Source of the DNA: Aquabacterium soli | GTDB lineage: Bacteria > Pseudomonadota > Gammaproteobacteria > Burkholderiales > Burkholderiaceae_C | Direction: 5' to 3' | DNA length: 64,000 nucleotides | Assembly (NCBI RefSeq): GCF_003933735.1 | Contig: NZ_RSED01000011.1 | Location: 113,136-177,135, forward strand | Shown: positions 8,948 to 18,105 of the stretch, one piece after another | Layout: each line of letters begins with the position of its first letter | Numbering within the stretch: position 1 is the stretch's first letter | Notes under the pieces: generated by a model | The model's database searches: none | What the model was told of the DNA's origin: nothing | Seen by the model: only the letters and a program-made list of their open reading frames with translations | Program-made: the position numbers and the translations under genes

Positions 8948-10974
8948 GGTCTGGAATCGTCCTGGGAAATGGAGGCATCGGCGGGCATGGGGTCATCGGA
9001 TGGGTCGTGCTCGCCCTCCTGATCATGGTCTTGCCAGCAAGGCACGGTGAACGAGAAGACCGCACCGCCGCCCGGCGCCTCTTCGGCATCCAGCGCGCCA
9101 TAGTGCAGTTCGACGATGGAGCGGCAGATGGCCAGGCCCATGCCCATGCCCTCGGCCTTGGTGGAGAAGAACGGTGCGCACAGGGTTTCGATGCCCTGCC
9201 CGCCCAGGCCGGGCCCGTTGTCGCTGACCTGCACCTTGACGAAGCGACCGTCGGGCGCCAGCGTGGTCATCACGTGCAGTGAACGCACACCTGGGCGGGT
9301 GGACAGGGCGTCGCAGGCATTGCGCACCAGGTTGGCGGCCACCTGCTCCACCAGGATGGGATCGACCAGCACGGGTGGCAAGGCGCGGTCCAGTTGCAGG
9401 GACAGAGACACGCCATGGCGGTTCATGTCACGGCGCTGCAGGTCGACCGCCGCCCGCACGATCTGGTTGATGTCGCCCCGCTCTCGCTGGGGCTCGCGCC
9501 GGGTCAGGAACTCGCGAATGCGCTTGACGATGCGCCCGGCATGCGCCGCCTGCTCGCCCAGCCGCTGCAGCGCGCCCAGCAGCAGCGAATCGGGTTCGGG
9601 GTGGCGCTTGAGGGCGTTGAGCACGCCGGCGTTGTAGCTGGTGATGGCGGACAAGGGCTGGTTGAGTTCATGCGCGAGGGTGGAGGCCACTTCGCCCAGC
9701 ATGGTCAGGCGCGAGTGGTGGGCCATGGTGTCGGCCTGGCGGCGCTCGCGCTCTTCCAGGCGCTTGCGCTCGGTGATGTTGAGCACCGAGGCCATCCAGC
9801 CGATGTGCCTGCCCTGTGCATCCACCAGGCGGGCTTCGAAGATCATCACCTCCAGCACGCGGCCATCGCGGTGCTGCCAGCGTGATTCATAGCCTTCCCG
9901 CGGTGCCTGGCCGGCCATGTTGCGCAGGTGGCGGCGCATGGATTCGTCCAGCTCATCAGGCAGCCAGTAGGGCATGGGCGGCATCACGCCGATCAGCTCT
10001 TCGGGCTGGTAGCCCAGCATGTCGGCCATGGTCTTGTTGACGTAGACCAGGCGTCCGTCCAGATCGCGGGCTCGCAGGCCGACGGCGAGCGAATCCTCCA
10101 TCGCGGTGCGCCAGGCGGCCTCGGTGCGCCAGGCCTCTTCGGCGCGTTCGACGGCCAGCATCTGGCGGCGCAGCATCCAGGAAGCAGCGCCCACCAGCAG
10201 CAGGAAGCCGCCCATCAGCGCCATGGGCAAGGTGCGCCACCAGGGCGTCTGCCGCTCACGCGAGGCCAGCTCCAGCCAACCTTGCGCCATCGAAGGGCCC
10301 ATGGTCTTGCGGTACCAGAGCTGGTCCGGCAGGCGCTCACCATCCACGGTGGCCGCGATCACATCGTCGGAGCTGTCCACCAGTCGGATGTCGTACTTGC
10401 GGGCCAGCCACCAGGGCACGCGCTGGCGCAGGAGGTTGGTGGACGAATAGCGCGCCACCAGCAAGCCGCCACGGTTGGGCAAGGCCACACTGAGATGGCC
10501 GGCCAGCCCACGGTCGGTGCTACCGGCACGCAGGGGGGCATTGGCAGGCAGCTTGTCGTCGGGCACCTGGGCCACGATGCGGCCCTGGGCATCGACCCAG
10601 GTCACGCTGACCCAGAAACGCCGCAAGCCGTCGAGCAGCAGGGCCTGGCGGACGAAGGCCTCCGGCCGCGTGTGGTGGGCAGCCAGGTCATCGGCCAGCG
10701 CCTTCAGGCGGGCGGTTTCGTCGTCGAGCGCGCCGCTGAGCTGCGCTTCGAGCGACAAGGCATCGGAGATCAGCTCGGCACGGCGTGCCTCCCGCTCATC
10801 CGCGTCGGTGCGCACCATCCACGCCACCACCCCCGCCACGAAGACCAGCGACAGCAGCAGGGGCCAGGCCCACAGGCTGCGGGGCCCACCCACGCGCCGC
10901 CCCAGCAGCTTGAAGCGCGGACGAGGGGGCACGGCCAGCTCGGGCCTTGGCGGCTCGGACAAGGGGGAACTCAT
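8944..10974 (-). CDS. PAS-domain sensor histidine kinase (DctB-like architecture)
   Basis: A 676-residue membrane sensor kinase. Transmembrane helices lie at about residues 34-53 and 249-267, bounding a periplasmic sensing region of about 195 residues resembling the DctB/dCache class. After the second helix come a PAS domain (residues 285-400, ending in MASVLNITERKRLEERERRQ), a HisKA dimerisation helix with phospho-acceptor His435 (STLAHELNQPLSAITSYNAG) and an HATPase domain (N box NLVRNACDAL; G boxes VSDNGPGLGG and GMGMGLAICRSIVELHYG). It partners the overlapping response regulator and points away from dctP across a 147-bp divergent gap. Periplasmic detection of a carboxylate is a reasonable inference from the neighbours. 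Confidence 0.93.
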   Translation of the reverse strand: MSSPLSEPPRPELAVPPRPRFKLLGRRVGGPRSLWAWPLLLSLVFVAGVVAWMVRTDADEREARRAELISDALSLEAQLSGALDDETARLKALADDLAAHHTRPEAFVRQALLLDGLRRFWVSVTWVDAQGRIVAQVPDDKLPANAPLRAGSTDRGLAGHLSVALPNRGGLLVARYSSTNLLRQRVPWWLARKYDIRLVDSSDDVIAATVDGERLPDQLWYRKTMGPSMAQGWLELASRERQTPWWRTLPMALMGGFLLLVGAASWMLRRQMLAVERAEEAWRTEAAWRTAMEDSLAVGLRARDLDGRLVYVNKTMADMLGYQPEELIGVMPPMPYWLPDELDESMRRHLRNMAGQAPREGYESRWQHRDGRVLEVMIFEARLVDAQGRHIGWMASVLNITERKRLEERERRQADTMAHHSRLTMLGEVASTLAHELNQPLSAITSYNAGVLNALKRHPEPDSLLLGALQRLGEQAAHAGRIVKRIREFLTRREPQRERGDINQIVRAAVDLQRRDMNRHGVSLSLQLDRALPPVLVDPILVEQVAANLVRNACDALSTRPGVRSLHVMTTLAPDGRFVKVQVSDNGPGLGGQGIETLCAPFFSTKAEGMGMGLAICRSIVELHYGALDAEEAPGGGAVFSFTVPCWQDHDQEGEHDPSDDPMPADASISQDDSRP

Positions 10975-11049
10975 GCGCGGAAGTCTAGTGCTTCGGGCAC
11001 GGGCCTTATAAGGGATAACCCGCTGAAATCAAGCACCTGGACGCACAAA

Positions 11050-11063
11050 TGTGGAACTCCACA
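11050..11063. promoter_or_regulatory. Small inverted repeat TGTGGA-AC-TCCACA upstream of dctP
   Basis: A perfect 6-bp inverted repeat with a 2-bp centre lies in the divergent gap between the sensor kinase and dctP, one base before the longer palindrome. A role as an operator half or accessory site is inference. Confidence 0.35.
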
Positions 11064-11064
11064 A

Positions 11065-11085
11065 TTCCCCCTGAAACAGGGGGAA
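11065..11085. promoter_or_regulatory. 21-bp perfect palindrome before dctP, candidate operator or leader hairpin
   Basis: Nine-base arms TTCCCCCTG and CAGGGGGAA flank AAA. It lies 36 bases before the dctP ATG and 90 bases before the divergent kinase start. It lacks a following T-run on either strand, so a terminator is unlikely. A binding site for the neighbouring response regulator, or a hairpin in the dctP leader, are the two obvious readings. Confidence 0.45.
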
Positions 11086-11121
11086 CCAAGAATGCCCACA
11101 CCCCCTTCCTGGAGACCAACC

Positions 11122-12153
11122 ATGACCCGTCCGCTGAGCCCGCCTTCCGTCATCCGTCGAGGACTGGTGGTCGTCGGCACGGCACTGGCGCTGGCACCCC
11201 ATGCGTTCGCTCAGGCCCCGATCGTCATCAAGTTCAGCCACGTGGTGGCCAACGACACACCCAAGGGCAAGGCCGCAGAATTCTTTGCCAAGCGCGCAGG
11301 CGAGCTGACCAAGGGGCGCGTGAAGGTCGAGGTGTACCCCAACAGCCAGCTCTACAAGGACAAGGAAGAGATGGAGGCCCTGCAACTGGGCTCCGTGCAG
11401 ATGCTGGCCCCCTCGCTCTCCAAGTTCGCGCCACTGGGGGTGAAGGAGTTCGAGGTGTTCGATCTGCCCTTCATCTTCGACGACTACAACGACCTGCACA
11501 AGGTGACCGGCGGCCCGGTGGGTGCCAAGCTGCTCAAGAAACTGGAATCGCGCGGCATCACGGGGCTGGCCTACTGGGACAACGGCTTCAAGGTGATGTC
11601 GGCCAACAAGCCGCTCAGGGCCGTGGCGGACTACAAGGGCATGAAGATGCGCATCCAGTCGTCCAAGGTGCTGGACGCCCAGATGCGCGCCCTGGGCGCC
11701 CTGCCCCAGGTGCTGGCCTTCTCCGAGACCTACCAGGCGCTGCAGACCGGCGTGGTCGATGGCACCGAGAACCCGCCGTCCAACCTGTACACCCAGAAGA
11801 TGCATGAGGTGCAGAAGCACGTCAGCGTGACCAACCATGGCTACCTGGGGTATGCGGTCGTGGTCAACAAAAAATTCTGGGATGGCCTGCCCGGCGACAT
11901 CCGCACCGCCCTGAGCAAGGCCATGACCGAGGCCACCAAGGTGGCCAACGACACCGCCTTCAACGACAACCAGGACTCCCTGGCCAAGGTCAAGGCCAGC
12001 GGGAAGACCACGGTCTACTCACCCACGATCGGCGAGCGCTTCCAGCTCAAGAAGGCCCTCGTGCCCGTGCACAAGCAACTGGCTTCGCGCGTGGGCGACG
12101 AAACCATCCAGGACATCTACAACGCCACCGGTTTCAGACCGGACAACCTTTGA
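11122..12153 (+). CDS. dctP: TRAP transporter solute-binding protein, DctP family
   Basis: A 343-residue periplasmic binding protein of the DctP family. A signal peptide (about residues 1-30, ending ALAPHAFA) precedes the mature protein, which opens IVIKFSHVVANDTPKGKAAE. The family signature YKGMKMRIQSSKVLDAQMRA carries the arginine that salt-bridges the carboxylate of the ligand. ALGALPQVLAFSETYQALQT and GVVDGTENPPSNLYTQKMHE are further conserved blocks. I chose the ATG preceded by GGAG at 11111; an ATG 30 bases upstream is possible. No DctQ or DctM membrane subunit is in the window; the next genes encode the unrelated tctCBA transporter. C4-dicarboxylate or a similar organic acid is the likely ligand. 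Confidence 0.93.
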   Translation: MTRPLSPPSVIRRGLVVVGTALALAPHAFAQAPIVIKFSHVVANDTPKGKAAEFFAKRAGELTKGRVKVEVYPNSQLYKDKEEMEALQLGSVQMLAPSLSKFAPLGVKEFEVFDLPFIFDDYNDLHKVTGGPVGAKLLKKLESRGITGLAYWDNGFKVMSANKPLRAVADYKGMKMRIQSSKVLDAQMRALGALPQVLAFSETYQALQTGVVDGTENPPSNLYTQKMHEVQKHVSVTNHGYLGYAVVVNKKFWDGLPGDIRTALSKAMTEATKVANDTAFNDNQDSLAKVKASGKTTVYSPTIGERFQLKKALVPVHKQLASRVGDETIQDIYNATGFRPDNL

Positions 12154-12160
12154 CCCCACG

Positions 12161-12183
12161 GCCGACCGGCATGGGCCGGCGGC
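12161..12183 (+). terminator. Stem-loop between dctP and tctC (weak terminator or mRNA-stabilising hairpin)
   Basis: CCGGC-ATGG-GCCGG, extended outwards by GCCG/CGGC with a bulge, sits directly after the dctP stop. A loose T-rich run follows rather than a clean T-tract. Such hairpins often let the abundant binding protein be expressed above downstream genes. Confidence 0.35.
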
Positions 12184-12227
12184 TCCTTCTTGTGTTTGTT
12201 GTTTGATTTGAGACACGGAGACATACC

Positions 12228-13211
12228 ATGAACCCCACCCGCCGCCTGTCCATGCTGGCCCTGGCCGCCTGCCTGACCTTGCCCGCCGTTGGCGTGCAGG
12301 CGCAGCAGTTCCCCGACAAGCCGATCACGATGATCATCCCGTTCGCTGCCGGCGGCCCCACCGACACCGTGGGCCGCATCTACGCGCAGTCGATGACGGG
12401 CTTCCTCAAGCAGCAGGTGATCGTGGAAAACGTGGGAGGCGCCGGCGGCACGCTGGGCGCTGCCCGCGTGGCCCGCGCAGAGCCCAACGGCTACACCATC
12501 TTCCTGCACCACATCGGCCAGTCGACCGCGCCAGGCCTGTACCGCAAGCTGCCCTACAACGCGGTCGATGACTTCTCGCCCATCGGCATGGTGGCCGACG
12601 TGCCCATGACCATCGTGGCGCGCAAGGATTTCCCCGCCAAGGACCTGAAGGAGCTGATCGCCTACGTCAAGAAGAACCAGGACAGGGTGACCTACGCCAA
12701 CGCGGGCGTGGGTTCGGCCTCGCACCTGTGCGGCATGCTGTTCATGTCGGCCGTGCAGGCCAACCTGACGACCGTGCCCTACAAGGGCACCGGCCCGGCC
12801 ATGAACGACCTGCTCGGCGGCCAGGTCGATTTCATGTGCGACCAGACCACCAACACCTCGGGCCAGATCAAGGCCGGCAAGATCAAGGCCTACGCGGTGA
12901 CCACCAAGACCAAGGTGGCCTCGCTGCCCAACCTGCCGACCATGGATGCCTCAGGCCTGCCCGGCTTCGAAGTGGCGGTGTGGCATGCCATGTACGCGCC
13001 CAAGAACACGCCCAAGCCCGTGATCGACAAGCTGGTCGCGGCACTGCAGCACGCCATCAAGGATCCGAACGTGAAGCAGAAGCTGGCCGACCTGGGCACC
13101 GAACCCGTGGCACTGTCCCGCGCCACGCCCGAGGCGCTGGACAAGGAATTGCGCTCCGAGATCGTCAAGTGGACGCGCATCATCAAGCAGGCTGGTGTTT
13201 ACGCCGACTGA
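12228..13211 (+). CDS. tctC: Tripartite tricarboxylate transporter substrate-binding protein TctC (Bug family)
   Basis: A 327-residue extracytoplasmic binding protein of the Bug/TctC family, greatly expanded in Burkholderiales. A signal peptide ends at about residue 25 (AVGVQAQQ). The mature N-terminus FPDKPITMIIPFAAGGPTDT and the segment VENVGGAGGTLGAARVARAE are the carboxylate-binding loops of the fold. VTYANAGVGSASHLCGMLFM and TTVPYKGTGPAMNDLLGGQV are also diagnostic. It delivers a di- or tricarboxylate to TctAB. A ribosome site (CGGAG) lies just upstream. Placement directly before tctB and tctA makes it the cognate binding protein rather than one of the many orphan Bug proteins. Confidence 0.95.
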   Translation: MNPTRRLSMLALAACLTLPAVGVQAQQFPDKPITMIIPFAAGGPTDTVGRIYAQSMTGFLKQQVIVENVGGAGGTLGAARVARAEPNGYTIFLHHIGQSTAPGLYRKLPYNAVDDFSPIGMVADVPMTIVARKDFPAKDLKELIAYVKKNQDRVTYANAGVGSASHLCGMLFMSAVQANLTTVPYKGTGPAMNDLLGGQVDFMCDQTTNTSGQIKAGKIKAYAVTTKTKVASLPNLPTMDASGLPGFEVAVWHAMYAPKNTPKPVIDKLVAALQHAIKDPNVKQKLADLGTEPVALSRATPEALDKELRSEIVKWTRIIKQAGVYAD

Positions 13212-13239
13212 ATCTCCTGATCACTTACACGCCCTGAAT

Positions 13240-13269
13240 GCCGGCCGGGCACGTTGACGCCTGGCCGGC
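13240..13269 (+). terminator. Inverted repeat between tctC and tctB
   Basis: GCCGGCC and GGCCGGC arms enclose a 16-base loop with no T-tract. It is likely an mRNA-stabilising or attenuating hairpin downstream of the binding-protein gene, allowing unequal expression of tctC and tctBA. Confidence 0.35.
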
Positions 13270-13308
13270 GCCTCCCCACGTTCATCGATGACCCTCAAGA
13301 GGATCACC

Positions 13309-13782
13309 ATGCCATCGTTCATCCGCAGCCCGAAGGATTTCATCTCGGGCCTGCTGTTCCTGATCATCGGCCTGGCCGCCATGGCCTTGGGCAGCGACTA
13401 CCCCATGGGCAAGGCCATCCGCATGGGGCCGGGCTACTACCCCATGGTGCTCAGCGGCCTGCTGGCCATCGTCGGGCTGGCGTGCATGCTCAAGGCGCTG
13501 GCCACCCGTGGCCCCTCGCTCGAACCGGTCCACCTCAAGCCGCTGCTGCTGGTGACGGTGTCCGTGGTGCTGTTCGGCCTGCTGCTGCGGCACGCGGGCA
13601 TGGTCGCTGCGCTGGCCGTGTCCATCTACCTGAGCAGCCTGGCCAGCAGCCGCTTCACGTTCAAGGCAGCCACGATCACCTTCGTGCTGCTGACCCTGTT
13701 CTGCTGGGGCGTGTTCATCAAGGCGCTGAGCCTGCCCATCCCCCTCGTCGGCCCCTGGTTCAGCGCCCTCGGCCTGAGCTGA
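13309..13782 (+). CDS. tctB: Tripartite tricarboxylate transporter small membrane subunit TctB
   Basis: A 157-residue protein with four predicted transmembrane helices, the usual TctB size. The opening FIRSPKDFISGLLFLIIGLA is typical, as is GKAIRMGPGYYPMVLSGLLA. The ATG before PSFIRS has AAGAGG at good spacing; an ATG 21 bases upstream is the alternative. TctB stabilises the TctA permease in the inner membrane, and here it precedes tctA by 27 bases. Confidence 0.9.
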   Translation: MPSFIRSPKDFISGLLFLIIGLAAMALGSDYPMGKAIRMGPGYYPMVLSGLLAIVGLACMLKALATRGPSLEPVHLKPLLLVTVSVVLFGLLLRHAGMVAALAVSIYLSSLASSRFTFKAATITFVLLTLFCWGVFIKALSLPIPLVGPWFSALGLS

Positions 13783-13809
13783 TCCGCATCACACATCGGA
13801 GCTGAAACC

Positions 13810-15315
13810 ATGGAATTCCTGGGAGACATCGGCCTGGGCCTGCAGACGGCCCTGAGCCTGCACAACCTCATGTACTGCCTGCTGGGCGTGTTCCTCGGCA
13901 CGGCCGTGGGCGTGCTGCCGGGGCTGGGGCCCATCGCCACCATCGCGATGCTGCTGCCCGTCACCTTCGGGCTGGACGCCACGGCCTCGCTGATCATGCT
14001 GGCCGGCATTTATTACGGCGCGCAATACGGCGGCTCGACCACGGCCATCCTGGTGAACCTGCCGGGCGAGTCATCGTCGGTCGTGACCGCGCTGGATGGC
14101 TACCAGATGGCGCGCAAGGGCCGAGCCGGGGCAGCCCTGGCCACGGCGGCCATCGGCTCGTTTTTCGCGGGCACGGTGGCCACGTTGATCATTGCCCTGT
14201 TCGCGCCACCACTGGCCGACCTGGCCCTGAAGTTCGGCCCGGCCGAGTACTTCTCGCTGATGGTGCTGGGGCTGGTGGCCTCGGTGGTGCTGGCGCATGG
14301 CTCGCTGCTCAAGGCCTTCGGCATGATCATCCTGGGGCTGTTGGTGAGCACCATCGGCACCGACGTGAACTCGGGCACCCAGCGCTTCACCTTCGACACG
14401 CCCGAGATGGCCGACGGCATCAGCTTCGTCGTGATCGCGATGGGCATGTTCGGCCTGGGCGAGATCATCCGCGAGCTGGAGCACGAAAGCACCCGCAGCG
14501 TGCTGATGAGCAAGGTGACGGGCCTGATGCCCACGCGCGATGACCTCAAGCGCATCGTCGCGCCCATCCTGCGCGGCACGGCCCTGGGCTCGCTGCTGGG
14601 CATCCTGCCGGGTGGCGGGGCCATGCTGGCCTCGTTCGCGGCCTACTCGATCGAGAAGAAGGTGTCCAAGAACGGCCACGAGTTCGGCAAGGGCGCCATC
14701 GAAGGCGTGGCCGCGCCCGAGGCGGCCAACAATGCCGGTGCGCAGACCTCGTTCATCCCGATGCTGACGCTGGGCATCCCGTCGAACCCTGTGATGGCGC
14801 TGATGATCGGCGCCATGATCATCCAGGGCATCCAGCCCGGCCCGGCCGTGATGACCGAGCAGCCCGCGCTGTTCTGGGGAATGATCGTGTCGATGTGGGT
14901 GGGCAACGTGTTCCTGGTGATCCTGAACCTGCCCATGATCGGCCTGTGGGTGAAGATGATCTCGATCCCCTACCGCATCCTCTATCCCATCATCCTGGCC
15001 TTCTGCGCCATTGGCGTGTTCAGCGTCAACAACGCGACCTTCGATGTCTACCTGATGGCGCTGTTCGGCGTGGCGGGCTATGTGTTCTCCAAGCTCGAAT
15101 GCGAGCCGGCGCCCATGCTGATGGCCTACGTGCTGGGCTCGATGATGGAAGAGTACCTGCGCCGCGCCCTGCTGCTGTCGCGGGGCGATCCGATGGTCTT
15201 TGTTGAGCGGCCCATCAGCCTGGCGATGCTGGTGCTTGCGGCCGCCGCGCTCGCGGTGGTGCTGCTGCCGGCGATCCGCAACAAGCGGGAGGAAGCCTTC
15301 GCTGAAGAGGGCTGA
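13810..15315 (+). CDS. tctA: Tripartite tricarboxylate transporter large permease TctA
   Basis: A 501-residue polytopic permease with about 11-12 hydrophobic segments, the normal family size. The first conserved glycine-rich loop is GTAVGVLPGLGPIATIAMLL, and the inverted-repeat counterpart is RGTALGSLLGILPGGGAMLA. Also diagnostic are YYGAQYGGSTTAILVNLPGE, EGVAAPEAANNAGAQTSFIP and MLTLGIPSNPVMALMIGAMI. It forms the sodium- or proton-coupled channel that takes ligand from TctC. It is the last gene of the block and is followed by a strong terminator. Confidence 0.96.
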   Translation: MEFLGDIGLGLQTALSLHNLMYCLLGVFLGTAVGVLPGLGPIATIAMLLPVTFGLDATASLIMLAGIYYGAQYGGSTTAILVNLPGESSSVVTALDGYQMARKGRAGAALATAAIGSFFAGTVATLIIALFAPPLADLALKFGPAEYFSLMVLGLVASVVLAHGSLLKAFGMIILGLLVSTIGTDVNSGTQRFTFDTPEMADGISFVVIAMGMFGLGEIIRELEHESTRSVLMSKVTGLMPTRDDLKRIVAPILRGTALGSLLGILPGGGAMLASFAAYSIEKKVSKNGHEFGKGAIEGVAAPEAANNAGAQTSFIPMLTLGIPSNPVMALMIGAMIIQGIQPGPAVMTEQPALFWGMIVSMWVGNVFLVILNLPMIGLWVKMISIPYRILYPIILAFCAIGVFSVNNATFDVYLMALFGVAGYVFSKLECEPAPMLMAYVLGSMMEEYLRRALLLSRGDPMVFVERPISLAMLVLAAAALAVVLLPAIRNKREEAFAEEG

Positions 15316-15350
15316 CCGAGCACGGCACAACCTCCATGCGGCCCTGCCGC

Positions 15351-15390
15351 AAAGCCGCGATGCGCTCTGGCCGGCCATCGCGGCTTTTTT
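15351..15390 (+). terminator. Rho-independent terminator after tctA
   Basis: AAAGCCGCGATG pairs with CATCGCGGCTTT around a 13-base loop and runs into six T residues. It ends the dctP/tctCBA transcript. Confidence 0.85.
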
Positions 15391-15464
15391 GTGGGTTTCA
15401 GGAATTGCAGATCAGTCCTCCGATCAGGTGACAGGCGGAAAGCATGGTGGCGCCAAAACCACAT

Positions 15465-15483
15465 CGTAATGATAATCATTGTC
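15465..15483. promoter_or_regulatory. Fur box upstream of the TonB-dependent receptor
   Basis: CGTAATGATAATCATTGTC matches 16 of 19 positions of the classical Fur consensus GATAATGATAATCATTATC. The core TGATAATCATT is intact. A -10-like TACAAT lies at 15493-15498, so bound Fur would cover the promoter. This predicts iron repression of the receptor gene. The rest of the 360-base gap (15391-15464 and 15508-15674) shows no gene; the leader after the promoter is about 170 bases and without an obvious element. Confidence 0.8.
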
Positions 15484-15674
15484 ATCTCAATTTACAATGC
15501 TTAACTCTCATCCGGCCTGCGAGCACGACATTCCCTGACGGATTGCTTCTCCATTCCATTGCAGGCTTTTTCCTAGCTGCCACCTCCGTCGTCGCCCTCG
15601 TACGCACCTGCCAGCCCCCCCGCTGGCCTTGGATATTCGCGTACACGGCGCCTCCGGCTTCACGCTGAACACCC

Positions 15675-17917
15675 ATGCCAAATCTCTTGTCCACCCCAGC
15701 CGTGTCCGTTCGACTGTTTGCAAAGCTGATCCCTGTCGCCTCTGCAGCCTGCGTGTGCTGCGCTAGCTGGGCTCAGGAAGCTCAATCCGAAGAAGCCTTG
15801 CCCACCATCTCGGTCAAGGCTTCGCGCAAAACCGAACCGGACGTGTTCGAGGCCTTGGGCCGGAACAAGCCATCGAAGACATCCACAGGCCTGGCACTCA
15901 CACCTCGCGAGACGCCCCAATCGGTGAGCACGGTAGAGCGTGATCAGATCGAACAGCGCTCGCTCACCAGCGTCGATACGGTGCTGCGGGGCACCACGGG
16001 TGTCCACGTGAGCTTCTACGACACGCAACGCCCGCTCTACTACTCGCGCGGCTTCCTGATCACTGACTTCCAGGTCGATGGCCTGCCGACCTTCAGCAAC
16101 AGCACCAACCAGGAATTCGACACCGCGATCTACGAGCGCGTCGAGATCGTGCGCGGCGCCAACGGCATCCTGACCGGGGTGGGCACGCCATCGGCCACCA
16201 TCAACCTGATCCGCAAGCGTCCGACGCGCACCTTTGGCGGAACGGCCTCCGTGACCGTAGGAAGCTGGGACTACTACCGCGGCGAAGTCGATCTGAACGT
16301 GCCGCTGAACCAGGACGGTAGTGTGCGCAGCCGGTGGGTTGTCGCCCCGCAGAAGCGCCACAGCTTCCGTGACCGCTATGAAGAAGAGAAGTACGCGCTG
16401 CTCGGCGTGGTCGAGGCTGATCTCGGCCGAGATACCATTGCTTCCGTGGGCTATCAGCGCCAGAGGAACGCCCCGAAGGCTGGCATCTGGGGCACGGTCC
16501 CGCTCTTCAATGCCGCTGGCGGCGTTGCCGACCTGCCCAGGTCGATCAACTTCTCTCCAGACTGGACACGCTGGTCGCGCGAGTCGGGCACCCTGTTCGC
16601 CACGATCGATCATCAGATCAACAGCGATTGGTCACTGAAAGCCACCCTCAATCACACAGAAGGCAAGACCTTCAGCCTGCGCACCTACGGCTCCGGCCTC
16701 TCGTCAGGAGTCCTTCCAACGTCGTCACGATCAACGCGCCTTTCCCTGACAGCGTGACTGGAACGGGGATGTTCCTTTATGGGGCCGTCGGCGGCGGCAA
16801 GGAGACCATGGACACAATGGACGCCCGCTTGTCTGGACAATTCAGCCTTGGTGGCCGCAAGCATGATGTCTTTGTAGGCTTCAGCAGCCTTCGCACCGAT
16901 ACCAGGACTGACGGCTACACCGATCTGGCAGTTGATCCGACGCGCTATGTTTACAGTATTCCCAATGTGAACACCTGGGATGGAACAGCACCTGTTCCCA
17001 ACTACCGCCGCACCGGTGCATACACCGTACAGCAGACCAGCCAGGATGCGGTGTATGCCTCGGCACGCTGGCGACTGGCTGAACCGCTGTCTCTGCTGAC
17101 AGGGGCGCGCGTGACCAACTGGCGTCGCCACACCGACAACTACGGCACCACGGGAGCGTACGTGCGCACCACGGCGCGGCAATCGGTGGGACAGGAGGTC
17201 TCGCCGTTCCTGGGGGTGGTCTACGATCTCAACGAGTACGTCTCGGCTTACGCGAGCCACACTGGCATCTTCAATCCGCAGAACTACAAGGATCGCTTCG
17301 CCGATCCGCTGTCGCCGGTCAAGGGCAAGAGCAACGAGTTGGGACTCAAGGGCGAATGGCCTGAGCACGGCATCTCGGGGTCCTTCGCGTTCTTTGAAGT
17401 CAAACAGGACAACTACGGGGTGAAAGACGGCAACTTCAAAGTCCCCGGTGAAACCGCTGACGCCTATGTCGCTGTGAACGGCACAAAGTCCTTCGGCTGG
17501 GAAGCCGACATTGCCGCACGCCTGAACTCCAACTGGCAAGCCACGGCCGGAGTCACACGGGTCAAGACCACACGCAACGCCTTTGACCTGACCTATGCCA
17601 ACCTGCCTGAATGGTTGGTCAAGCTGGGAACGCAATACCGCTTCTCGGGTGTGCTGCAGCCGGTCGAGCTGGGCGCGCAACTGCTTTGGCAAGGTCAGAT
17701 GGACGCCGTCAACGTGCCCAGCCCTTCTGGCCGGACCAAGGTCAAGCAGTCGCCGTTCGGCCTGCTCAACCTCAATGCGAGTTGGCGCTTCACCGAGGCC
17801 ACCAGCGTCAATTTGGCCGTGACCAACGCTCTCGACAAGCACTACCTGGCGACGCTGGACTACGCCAACTACGGTGAACCGCGTTTCATCAGCCTGACGC
17901 TGCGCACCCGCTTCTGA
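15675..17917 (+). pseudogene. TonB-dependent siderophore receptor (FpvA/FhuE-like), frameshifted
   Basis: An outer-membrane receptor of about 747 codons split over two frames. The first frame (to the stop at 16757) carries a signal peptide ending in ASWAQ, a TonB-box-like EEALPTISVKASR and the plug domain (TPRETPQSVSTVERDQIEQR, then ERVEIVRGANGILTGVGTPS). The early barrel follows. The second frame (from about 16700) carries the rest of the barrel, including NVVTINAPFPDSVTGTGMF, a long FpvA-like strand series and the terminal aromatic SLTLRTRF. Going from one frame to the other needs a single base restored at about 16690-16720. Homology continues on both sides with nothing else missing, so the lesion is either recent, phase-variable or a sequencing error. 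The plug lacks an N-terminal signalling (STN) extension. The Fur box upstream supports ferric-siderophore uptake. Confidence 0.85.
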
Positions 17918-17951
17918 CGAGACGGGGGTTCCGCCCCCAGCGATGATCCAC

Positions 17952-17985
17952 GGGCCTGCTCCATCCAAGGAGCAGGCCCTTTTTT
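17952..17985 (+). terminator. Rho-independent terminator after the TonB receptor
   Basis: GGGCCTGCTCC-ATCCAA-GGAGCAGGCCC followed by six T residues; an 11-bp perfect stem. Confidence 0.92.
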
Positions 17986-18105
17986 CGTCTGATCCGACGC
18001 TGGCGCAACGGGCTGGCACGATGTTTGATGCATGCTTGCAGCTATGAGCCGCACAGCCACAAGCTGCGCGGCGCACTCCAGGAACATCAACCCACCGTTT
18101 TCCGC

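Noticed and set aside
11065..11085. Reading the 21-bp palindrome as a terminator
   Set aside because: No T-run follows on either strand and it lies upstream of dctP in a divergent promoter region.
16690..16760. Programmed frameshifting in the TonB receptor
   Set aside because: No slippery heptamer or downstream stem is evident at the junction, and this family is not known to use recoding. A lesion or sequencing error is simpler.
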